Shown one piece after another: positions 25,802-32,795 of a DNA stretch of 64,000 nucleotides (its first letter is position 1; each line of letters starts with the position of its first letter). The position numbers and the translations under genes were made by a program. Source of the DNA: Merdimonas faecis (GTDB lineage Bacteria; Bacillota; Clostridia; Lachnospirales; Lachnospiraceae). Under the pieces are notes generated by a model. That model had not been told where the DNA came from and ran no database searches. It saw only the letters and a program-made list of their open reading frames with translations. The stretch lies in the NCBI RefSeq assembly GCF_001754075.1, contig NZ_MIEH01000018.1, positions 124,001-188,000 of the forward strand, in the 5' to 3' direction.

Positions 25802-26965
25802 ATGAAAGAAACTGATAAAAAGATTGGCTTTTTAATTAATCCCGTGGCTGGCCTGGGAGGACGGGCCGGAATGAAGGGGAGTGATGATGCTGCCAGGTGC
25901 AGGAAAGCGCTGCTGGCCGGTTATGAAAAGAGTGCTTCTTGCAGGGCGGAGGAATGTTTGAAAGAGCTCAAGGGATTGTCGATGGATGGATGGAGGATCT
26001 ATGCGCCGGAAGGGTGCATGGGCGCAGACGTGCTTTTTAAGGTCGGGATTCCCTGTGAACCGCTGGAGAATAGCCGCATCGGGAGTCTGGATGAGGAGAC
26101 GTCCAGAGAGGATACCCTGTATTTTGCCAGAAGGCTTTGCGGGATGGGGATGGATTTGATCCTGTTCTGCGGCGGCGATGGCACGGCTCGTGATATCTGT
26201 GAGGCGGCAGGAAGTAATGTTCCGGTGCTGGGAGTGCCGGCAGGTGTGAAGATGTACTCGGCCTGCTTTGCAACGACTCCTTGTAAAGCAGGTGAGATCC
26301 TGAAGCGTTTTATCCAGGGAAAGGAGACGTCGTTTTCTCACAGAGAGGTGATGGATCTGGACGAGAACAGTCTGGACGAGCTGGCAGTAAGTCCTACGCT
26401 CTATGGGTTTCTGACTGTGCCGGATGATAAGGTGCGGCTGCAGAGAGCTAAGGAAGCCGGAACGTCGGAAGAAGAGGAGGCGGAAGTCCTTGCGGCAGAA
26501 ATCCGGGCGGAAATGAAGGAAGATACCCTCTATATCCTGGGGCCGGGCAGTACGACCTACCGGGTCAAACAGATGCTTCATGGAACCGGAACCGTACGGG
26601 GAGTAGATCTTGCAAAAAATGGAAGGATCCTGCGGGCAGATGCAGATGAAAGAACCATACTTTCCTTTTTAGATAGAGAACAGAAAGCGGAGATTATTGT
26701 AACCTGTATCGGCGGGAATGGATTTTTGTTTGGGCGGGGAAACCAGCAGATCAGTCCCCTGGTCCTTAAAAAAGTAGGGAAAAGCCATATCCGGCTGGCG
26801 GTGACAAGGGAAAAGCTTTCGGGTCTTGGGACCCGGCCGATGCTGGTAGATACCGGGGATCTGGAAACGGACCGGTACCTTGCAGGGTACTATAAAATCC
26901 GTCTGAACGCGAAAGAAGAGATCATTTACCGGGTACAGGCAGGAGCAGATGCGCTTCTGTCCTGA
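25802..26965 (+). CDS. ATP-NAD kinase family protein, AcoX-like
   Basis: The protein has a nucleotide-binding fold of the NAD kinase/diacylglycerol kinase superfamily, with FLINPVAGLGGRAGMKGSD at the N-terminus and the motif LILFCGGDGTARD (GGDGT). This combination marks the AcoX-like branch (COG3199), whose substrate is not firmly established. Length of 387 residues is typical. It starts with ATG after a weak ribosome binding site and lies before the gcvP genes, separated by 72 bases holding a small hairpin (TTGTCTG pairing with CAGACAA). Confidence 0.82.
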   Translation: MKETDKKIGFLINPVAGLGGRAGMKGSDDAARCRKALLAGYEKSASCRAEECLKELKGLSMDGWRIYAPEGCMGADVLFKVGIPCEPLENSRIGSLDEETSREDTLYFARRLCGMGMDLILFCGGDGTARDICEAAGSNVPVLGVPAGVKMYSACFATTPCKAGEILKRFIQGKETSFSHREVMDLDENSLDELAVSPTLYGFLTVPDDKVRLQRAKEAGTSEEEEAEVLAAEIRAEMKEDTLYILGPGSTTYRVKQMLHGTGTVRGVDLAKNGRILRADADERTILSFLDREQKAEIIVTCIGGNGFLFGRGNQQISPLVLKKVGKSHIRLAVTREKLSGLGTRPMLVDTGDLETDRYLAGYYKIRLNAKEEIIYRVQAGADALLS

Positions 26966-27037
26966 TCCTGGCGATGATATACGAGCTTGTCTGTCCCACA
27001 GACAAAGACTGACAGAAGAGAAAGGAGCTGAAGAATT

Positions 27038-28456
27038 GTGGGAAAAGATTTCGTACATCCCTATATGCCAAACAGCGTGCCTGAAATCAAGCAGGAAATG
27101 CTGCAGGAATTAGGGGTGGAAAGCATTGAGGACATTTACAAAAGTGTGATCCCAGAGGAACTGCTGTACAAAGAAAGGCTGGATCTTCCGGAACCGATCC
27201 TGAGTGAGCATGCATTGAAGAAGCATGTGATGGGGATCCTGGAAAAGAATGTTTCTACAGAGGAATATACCAGTTTTCTGGGTGCAGGCTGCTACAAGCA
27301 CCAGGTGCCGGCCCTGTGTGATGAGATCAACTCCAGAGGAGAGTTCCTGACAGGCTACTGTGGCGATACGTATTCCGATCATGGGAAAATGCAGGCGATC
27401 TTCGAGTATACCAGTATGATGGGAGAGCTTCTGGATGCGGATGTGGTAAGCTATACCAATTATGACGGCGGCCAGGCTGTTTCTTCCTCTCTCCGGATCG
27501 CACTGCGTGTGATGAGAAGCAGAAACACTCCCAAAAGCGTACTTCTGGTGCCGTCTACGATGAATCCGGAGATTTTTGCCCAGGCCAGGGAATACTGCCG
27601 CAGCGAAGGAAGGATTGATAAGGTGGCCTATGAGCGTGAAACCGGGCTTATGGATCTTAAGGATCTGGAGGAGCGGCTGAAGAGCGGAGATGTAGCTGCT
27701 GTTTTTTATGAAAATCCGTCTTACCTTGGATTTTTTGAGACCAGGGGAGAAAAAATTGCCGAGCTGGCCCACAAATATGGTGCGCTTTGCATTGCTCAGC
27801 CAGAGGTGGCAGCGCTTGGAGTCATGGAAAGTCCGATGAACCAGGGCGCCGATCTTGTGTGCGGAGATATCCAGCCTCTGGGGATGCATATCCAGTACGG
27901 CGGCGGCCAGGCGGGATTTATTGCCTGCCAACAGGATGTGGAGCTGATCCAGGAATTTCCTACATATATGTATGGCATTGCAAAGACAGGGGAGGAAGGG
28001 CGTTACGGCTGGGGCCGCGCCATGAATTACCGCTGTTCCCACGGAAGCAGGGAAAATGCCAACGAATATTTCGGTACGGAAACGGGCCTGTGGGGGATCA
28101 CGGCGGGTGTTTACCTGGCCAGCATGGGACCTGTAGGGATGTACGAGCTGGGGGAGACCATCCTTCAGAATGTAAATTACGCCATCCAGAAGTTGTCGGA
28201 GGTTCCTGGAATCCGGGCGAATGTGTTCCGGAACAGTAATTTCCAGGAATTTGTGGTGGATTTTAACGAAACAGGGAAGACCGTAAAAGAGATCAATCAG
28301 GCGCTCTTGAAGGAGCAGATCTTCGGAGGAAAAGACCTGAGCCGTGATTTTAAGGAGCTGGGACAGAGCGCCCTTTACTGTGTTTCAGAACTGACCACTG
28401 CCGATGAGATCGAGCATCTGGCAGAAGCATTGGATCAGATCATAAGGGGGTGCTAG
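27038..28456 (+). CDS. gcvPA: Glycine dehydrogenase (decarboxylating) subunit 1
   Basis: N-terminal half of the split P protein of the glycine cleavage system, decarboxylating glycine with PLP and passing the aminomethyl group to lipoyl-GcvH. Conserved stretches include FVHPYMPNSVPEIKQEML, FLGAGCYKHQVPAL and PTYMYGIAKTGEEGRYG. It starts with GTG after AAAGGAGCTGAAG and ends 2 bases before the gcvPB start codon. No glycine riboswitch-like tandem aptamer could be recognised in front, and no gcvT or gcvH is found in this window. Confidence 0.94.
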   Translation: MGKDFVHPYMPNSVPEIKQEMLQELGVESIEDIYKSVIPEELLYKERLDLPEPILSEHALKKHVMGILEKNVSTEEYTSFLGAGCYKHQVPALCDEINSRGEFLTGYCGDTYSDHGKMQAIFEYTSMMGELLDADVVSYTNYDGGQAVSSSLRIALRVMRSRNTPKSVLLVPSTMNPEIFAQAREYCRSEGRIDKVAYERETGLMDLKDLEERLKSGDVAAVFYENPSYLGFFETRGEKIAELAHKYGALCIAQPEVAALGVMESPMNQGADLVCGDIQPLGMHIQYGGGQAGFIACQQDVELIQEFPTYMYGIAKTGEEGRYGWGRAMNYRCSHGSRENANEYFGTETGLWGITAGVYLASMGPVGMYELGETILQNVNYAIQKLSEVPGIRANVFRNSNFQEFVVDFNETGKTVKEINQALLKEQIFGGKDLSRDFKELGQSALYCVSELTTADEIEHLAEALDQIIRGC

Positions 28457-28458
28457 AG

Positions 28459-30000
28459 ATGGGATATTATAAAACTGACCGGGATTTCCATGAGGCAAGA
28501 TGGGATGAGCCCATTATAATGGAGCTTGGCAACCCAGGCGAGCGGGGCGTGATGGTTCCCAAAGCGGATAAACGTGTGGTGGAGTCTACGGGAAGCGTAG
28601 AAGAGCTGCTTCCGAAAGGGTTAAAAAGAAAGAAACCGCCAAAGCTTCCCGAAATGTCACAGATGCAGGTACTGCGTCATTATATGCGGCTGTCCCAGGA
28701 GACAATCGGGACGGATATTAATATCGACATCGGACTTGGGACATGTACGATGAAATATAGTCCTAAGATCCATGAACAGTTTATACGGTCCGACAAATTA
28801 AAAGAGCTGCATCCTTATCAGGATGAAAGTACTGTGCAGGGGATTCTGGAAATCATATATCAGCTGGAGCAGTATCTGAAGGCGATCTCCGGAATGTCGA
28901 AGGTAAGCCTGCAGCCCTCCGGAGGAACCCAGGCGATCTTTGCAAATGTGGAGACCATCCGGGCCTACCATGAAGCAAGGGGCGAGGGAGAAAAGAGAAA
29001 TGAGATCATTACGACTATTCTTTCTCATCCCGGAAATCCGGGAGCGGCAGCGACGCTTGGCTATAAAGTGATCACACTGTATCCGGATGAAAACGGGATT
29101 CCGGATATTGAAGCCCTGAAGGCCGCAGTGTCGGAACACACGGCGGCGCTGATGATCACAAATCCGGAGGATACAGGGATTTACAATGAAAAGATCCGTC
29201 AGTTCGTGGACATCGTCCATGAGGCAGGCGGATTGTGCGTTTACGATCAGGCGAATCTGAACGGACTGTTCGGGATCACACGGGCCAGAGACGCAGGATT
29301 TGACATGTGCCATTACAATCTGCATAAATCATTTTCCTCGCCTCATGGGTGCCAGGGACCGGGAGCCGGCGCGCAGTGTGTGTCAGAGGAGCTGGCAAAA
29401 TATGTGGCGGCGCCCACGGTGGAATTTGACGGGGAGAAATATTATCTGGACGACAATCGCCCTGACAGTATCGGAAAACTGCGGAAATACTACGGTGTTC
29501 CGGCAGTACTGGTGCGGGCGTATGCTTACATCCGGAGCCTGGGACCGGACGGGATCAAGCAGATTGCAGAGCTGTCAATATTAAATAACAACTATATGCT
29601 GAAAAAGCTGTTGGAGATCGACGGCCTGTCTATGCCGATGGCAGAAGGAAAATACCGTCTGGAGCAGGCAAGGCTGAGCTGGAAGGAGCTGACCGATGAA
29701 ACAGGCGTTACCACCGACGATATCTGTCGGCGGATCGTAGATTACGGATTTCAGGACTATTTTGCAAGCCATCATCCGCGGATCATTCCGGAGCCATTCA
29801 CTCCGGAACCGGTAGAAACCTATTCCAAAGATGATATCGACGAGTTTGTGGCGGCTTTCAAGGCGATCGCCGAGGAGGCACGCAACGATCCGGAGCTTGT
29901 AAAGACGGCGCCTCATAAAGCAGCATTGGGGAGCCAGATACAGGAAGAATACCTGACCGAATGGGAAAATTTCGCCACTACATGGCGGGCATTTCGGTAA
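28459..30000 (+). CDS. gcvPB: Glycine dehydrogenase (decarboxylating) subunit 2
   Basis: C-terminal half of the split P protein. The PLP-binding lysine is Lys290 in HYNLHKSFSSPHGCQGPG, and the adjacent TNPEDTGIYNEKI and YDQANLNGLFG segments are typical. ATG 28459 is used, with an AGGGGG site overlapping the end of gcvPA, so the two subunits are translationally coupled, as needed for a 1:1 complex. A perfect palindrome of the GGGGACG family follows 12 bases beyond the stop codon. Confidence 0.95.
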   Translation: MGYYKTDRDFHEARWDEPIIMELGNPGERGVMVPKADKRVVESTGSVEELLPKGLKRKKPPKLPEMSQMQVLRHYMRLSQETIGTDINIDIGLGTCTMKYSPKIHEQFIRSDKLKELHPYQDESTVQGILEIIYQLEQYLKAISGMSKVSLQPSGGTQAIFANVETIRAYHEARGEGEKRNEIITTILSHPGNPGAAATLGYKVITLYPDENGIPDIEALKAAVSEHTAALMITNPEDTGIYNEKIRQFVDIVHEAGGLCVYDQANLNGLFGITRARDAGFDMCHYNLHKSFSSPHGCQGPGAGAQCVSEELAKYVAAPTVEFDGEKYYLDDNRPDSIGKLRKYYGVPAVLVRAYAYIRSLGPDGIKQIAELSILNNNYMLKKLLEIDGLSMPMAEGKYRLEQARLSWKELTDETGVTTDDICRRIVDYGFQDYFASHHPRIIPEPFTPEPVETYSKDDIDEFVAAFKAIAEEARNDPELVKTAPHKAALGSQIQEEYLTEWENFATTWRAFR

Positions 30001-30012
30001 GGGGATGCGAAA

Positions 30013-30114
30013 AAACGCAAACGGGGACGTACACTTTTGCAAAAAGTGTACGTCCCCGTTTGCGTTTGTCGGTGTCCCCATCTGCGTTTTAGGGTGTCCC
30101 CGAGTGCGGTCGGT
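30013..30114. repeat. GGGGACG palindrome, copy 2, with REP-like tail
   Basis: 30013-30067 is a perfect 26-bp stem with a 3-base loop, core GGGGACGTACACTTTT as in copy 1, outer arms AAACGCAAAC. It is followed by a tail with two further GTCCCC units (TGTCCCCATCTGCGTTTT and TGTCCCCGAGTGCGGTCGG). The same kind of tail follows the copy at 63926. The tail runs into the 3' end of the gene on the opposite strand and supplies its last codons and stop. Confidence 0.88.
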
Positions 30115-30820
30115 TTCTGTAGGCCCCCACGACATAGAGGATGGGGAAGATCAGGAAAATTATACATATCATTCCGCTAAGTAAGATCAGGCTAAGAGGG
30201 AGCGAAGAGGTAGTTGCTGTTTCAATGAAAAATGAAAGATTTACTATAAAATCGAAAATGAAAACACCAATTCCCCAGTGGAGCGCAAATTTGGCTTTTG
30301 TGATATCATTTGCATACTGGTAGGCTCTTTTCCCGGCTGTATAGTGGAAGATAGCAATGGCAAGGGACCAAAAAACAGAAAGCAGATCCATTATCCGCAG
30401 ATCTGGTTCCCCGGTGTTTAGTAGACTGCCAGCGGCAATTATCAGAAGAGCGAAAATGGAAATCAAATCGCATACAATAGACATAGCACCGATAATCTGA
30501 TAATAACATCCGGCAATGTGAAGAAGCTTCCGTCCTCCGGGCGCTTTGATGCCGCCTATGGAATAAATGATCTCATCACAGAACTTCCGGGGATTTTCTC
30601 CCAGCATGGCCTGGAGAGATGTTCCACGCTGCTGTGCCTCGATTGCCATGCCGGTCAGATCCCTTCGGATCTGTTCAATTTCTATACTCTTAAGGGGAAA
30701 TGTGCGTACATACTTCATCATTTTGTGAAGTGTTTTCCTGTTTTCTTTGTTCAGGATCTGTTCATCCTGGAAGTTCTGAGCTTCCAGGGTATTTTTGAGG
30801 TCTTGGGTATTTGCGGTCAT
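30089..30820 (-). CDS. Four-helix membrane protein paired with a PadR regulator
   Basis: The 243-residue protein has a helical cytoplasmic N-terminal domain (residues about 25-90) with IRRDLTGMAIEAQQRG and ENPRKFCDEII, a pattern like the DUF1048/HAAS-type domains that are regularly paired with PadR regulators, then four membrane helices. The gene starts 3 bases after the padR stop, so the two form an operon. The last residues (about RPHSGTP) come from a repeat tail, so the C-terminus was likely altered by repeat insertion. Function unknown; by analogy an envelope or signalling component. Confidence 0.75.
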   Translation of the reverse strand: MTANTQDLKNTLEAQNFQDEQILNKENRKTLHKMMKYVRTFPLKSIEIEQIRRDLTGMAIEAQQRGTSLQAMLGENPRKFCDEIIYSIGGIKAPGGRKLLHIAGCYYQIIGAMSIVCDLISIFALLIIAAGSLLNTGEPDLRIMDLLSVFWSLAIAIFHYTAGKRAYQYANDITKAKFALHWGIGVFIFDFIVNLSFFIETATTSSLPLSLILLSGMICIIFLIFPILYVVGAYRNRPHSGTP

Positions 30821-30823
30821 GGA

Positions 30824-31150
30824 TCATCCCTCCAATCGGAAAATTTGGTTTACGGAAGAGGAAATCTTAGTCCAGTTGGCAAGAAATTCTTCCAGATAAG
30901 CGGCTCCTTCGGTGGTGAGAGAATAATACTTTCTGCTGGGACCAAGAGGAGAAGGGCGGAACTGCGAGTCGATAATTCCTTTCTTTTCCAGACGCACCAG
31001 GAGCGGATAAATGGTTCCCTCCTTGATATCTTCGAACCCGTATTGTTCAAGCTTTTCTACGAGTTCATAACCATAAGTGGTTTCTTCGGAAAGAAATTTT
31101 AAAATGCATCCCTCCAGTGTCCCCCGCATTAATTGAGATTTGTCATACAT
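30824..31150 (-). CDS. PadR-family transcriptional regulator
   Basis: A winged-helix repressor of about 108 residues: SQLMRGTLEGCILKFLSEETTYGYELVEKLEQYGF, GTIYPLLVRLEKKGIIDS and the ending RKYYSLTTEGAAYLEEF are the canonical PadR pattern. I use the ATG at 31150 (MYDKSQLMRG), with GAGG 11 bases upstream; GTG at 31159 is an alternative. It very likely represses its own promoter, because matched inverted repeats lie over the promoter region. Downstream is the membrane protein gene, so the pair is the regulated unit. Confidence 0.92.
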   Translation of the reverse strand: MYDKSQLMRGTLEGCILKFLSEETTYGYELVEKLEQYGFEDIKEGTIYPLLVRLEKKGIIDSQFRPSPLGPSRKYYSLTTEGAAYLEEFLANWTKISSSVNQIFRLEG

Positions 31151-31163
31151 AATATTCACATCC

Positions 31164-31224
31164 TCTACTATGCGTTGCCTAATAGTTGTTAACTATATTG
31201 TACCACATAGTAGATAGATGTCAA
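31164..31224 (-). promoter_or_regulatory. PadR promoter with operator-like inverted repeats
   Basis: On the - strand, TTGACA (31219-31224) and TACAAT (31197-31202) are spaced 16 bases. TCTACTATG (31164-31172) and its inverse CATAGTAGA (31206-31214) bracket the region, one arm lying in the spacer. Between them is a second palindrome, ATAGTT GTT AACTAT (31182-31196), just beyond the -10 box. This layout is what an autoregulated PadR gene would show. Confidence 0.65.
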
Positions 31225-31322
31225 TAAGCATTTCTGATATTTGGATGAAAAGAATGAGCATATTTGAAAGAGCCGCAGATTACAATAGTAATGATAGACA
31301 GGAAGCGGCAAGGAGCTGTGGG

Positions 31323-32633
31323 ATGAAAGTATTTTTGTCAGTTGTGTTATGTGTGATGCTGTGTATACAGCCTGTTTTGGCGCAGGAGGATACGGAAGCA
31401 GGGGAGGCGGCAGAAAGTGAAATGCCGGGAAGCGCTGAAGAGCAGGAGGGCGTCAAAACACAGGAAGATGACCGGGTAGAAGAAACCAGTGAGACGCAGG
31501 AGAATAGTGAGGGACAGGAGAGCGCCGGCACAGAAGAGCCTTCGGAGCAGGCCGGGCCGCAGATCAGTGCACCGTCAGCGATTCTGATGGAGGCTTCCAC
31601 AGGACAGGTAATTTATGAAAAGAATCCGGATGAGCAGCGGCCGCCGGCCAGTGTTACCAAGGTTATGACCCTGCTTTTGATCTTTGATGCCATAGAGTCC
31701 GGGCAGATCCGTCTGGAAGATATGGTCACCACGTCGGAATACGCAGCGTCCATGGGAGGCTCCCAGGTGTTTCTTGAGCCGGGAGAGGAACAGACGGTGG
31801 AGACGATGATCAAATGCATTGTGGTTGCCAGTGCAAATGATGCCTGTGTCGCCATGGCAGAGTATATTGCGGGAAGCGAAGAGGAATTTGTAAAACGGAT
31901 GAATGAACGGGCCGCGGGGCTTGGCATGGCTAATACGCATTTCGTAAACTGCAACGGGCTGGACACGGACGGACATCTGACGACGGCAAGAGATATTGGA
32001 CTGATGTCCCGGGAACTGATCACATCCTATCCGCAGATCCGGGATTATGCCATGATATGGATGGAAAATATCACCCATACGACCGAGAAAGGCACTGCAG
32101 AATTCGGACTGACAAACACCAACAAGCTGGTGCGGCACTACGAATATACGACGGGCTTAAAAACCGGATCTACCAGTCTGGCAAAATTCTGTATCTCCGC
32201 AACTGCCGAAAAAAACGGAATGGAGATGATCGCAGTGATCATGGCGGCCGAGACCAGTAAAGACCGGACAAAGGATACGATCGCACTGCTAAATTACGGA
32301 TTCGGTAAATGCAGCGTATATCAGGAAGAGGAGGCAGAAAAAACGCCGGACCTTCCCGTCAAAGGAGGCGTAAAAGAAACGGCCCGGACGGCGCAGGAAG
32401 AGTTGTTTTCGTATGTAGACACTTCCGGAGCAAATCTTTCATCCATTGAAAGAAAAATCGAAATGAAAAAATCCTTAAAAGCTCCGGTAAAAGAAGGACA
32501 GGAGGCCGGAACAGTCCGGTATTATCTGGACGGAAAAGAAATCGGAAGCGTCAGGATTCTGACAACAGAGAAAGTAAAGAAAATGAGCTATCCCGATGCT
32601 GTGGAAAACACGGTGGAAAAATTCCTGCCATAA
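31323..32633 (+). CDS. D-alanyl-D-alanine carboxypeptidase (DacF-like)
   Basis: Trims the terminal D-Ala from peptidoglycan stem peptides outside the membrane. The signal peptide MKVFLSVVLCVMLCIQPVLA starts at the ATG 31323, preceded by AAGGAG; the upstream frame to 31218 is not used. After it come about 65 residues of acidic, Glu/Ser-rich low complexity, then the S11 peptidase domain with SVTK (Ser110), SAN (Ser170) and KTG (Lys280). A C-terminal beta domain follows. The nearest upstream gene is padR, divergent. A GGGGACG palindrome follows 1 base after the stop. Confidence 0.92.
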   Translation: MKVFLSVVLCVMLCIQPVLAQEDTEAGEAAESEMPGSAEEQEGVKTQEDDRVEETSETQENSEGQESAGTEEPSEQAGPQISAPSAILMEASTGQVIYEKNPDEQRPPASVTKVMTLLLIFDAIESGQIRLEDMVTTSEYAASMGGSQVFLEPGEEQTVETMIKCIVVASANDACVAMAEYIAGSEEEFVKRMNERAAGLGMANTHFVNCNGLDTDGHLTTARDIGLMSRELITSYPQIRDYAMIWMENITHTTEKGTAEFGLTNTNKLVRHYEYTTGLKTGSTSLAKFCISATAEKNGMEMIAVIMAAETSKDRTKDTIALLNYGFGKCSVYQEEEAEKTPDLPVKGGVKETARTAQEELFSYVDTSGANLSSIERKIEMKKSLKAPVKEGQEAGTVRYYLDGKEIGSVRILTTEKVKKMSYPDAVENTVEKFLP

Positions 32634-32634
32634 C

Positions 32635-32676
32635 CAATGGGGACGGGGGTTTTCCGAAAAACCCCCGTCCCCATTG
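32635..32676. repeat. GGGGACG palindrome, copy 3
   Basis: A 19-bp perfect stem with a 4-base CCGA loop: arms CAATGGGGACGGGGGTTTT and its complement. The core GGGGACG is shared with copies 1, 2 and 5, but the inner arm is GGGGTTTT instead of TACACTTTT. Confidence 0.88.
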
Positions 32677-32691
32677 AAGGGTGATTTTCAG

Positions 32692-32724
32692 TTTTCCACA
32701 AATTTTCCACAGAGATTATCCACA
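32692..32724 (+). promoter_or_regulatory. Cluster of three DnaA-box-like 9-mers
   Basis: TTTTCCACA (32692-32700), TTTTCCACA (32703-32711) and TTATCCACA (32716-32724) are in the same orientation with start-to-start spacings of 11 and 13 bases. The third is a perfect DnaA consensus box, the others differ by one base (A to T in position 3). A fourth, inverted TGTGGAAAA lies within the preceding gene at 32600-32608. Flanked by two palindromes between convergent genes, 80 bases of non-coding DNA. Confidence 0.6.
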
Positions 32725-32756
32725 TTCGGGTGACAACCGGCGGGTTTACGCAAAAA

Positions 32757-32788
32757 GGGACGGGGGATTTCTGAAAATCCCCCGTCCC
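32757..32788. repeat. GGGGACG palindrome, copy 4
   Basis: A 14-bp perfect stem with a 4-base loop, core GGGACG and inner arm GGGGGATTT. Compared with copy 3 the base pairs G-C and A-T are changed in both arms together, so the pairing is kept. It ends 7 bases before the stop codon of the opposite-strand aminopeptidase gene. Confidence 0.85.
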
Positions 32789-32795
32789 CAATGGA

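Noticed and set aside
26966-27037. Glycine riboswitch before gcvPA
   Set aside because: The gap is only 72 bases and holds a single 7-bp hairpin; no tandem aptamer signature is recognisable.
30518-31102. 194-codon + strand frame opposite the PadR operon
   Set aside because: The - strand has clear PadR and membrane-protein signatures; this frame has none.
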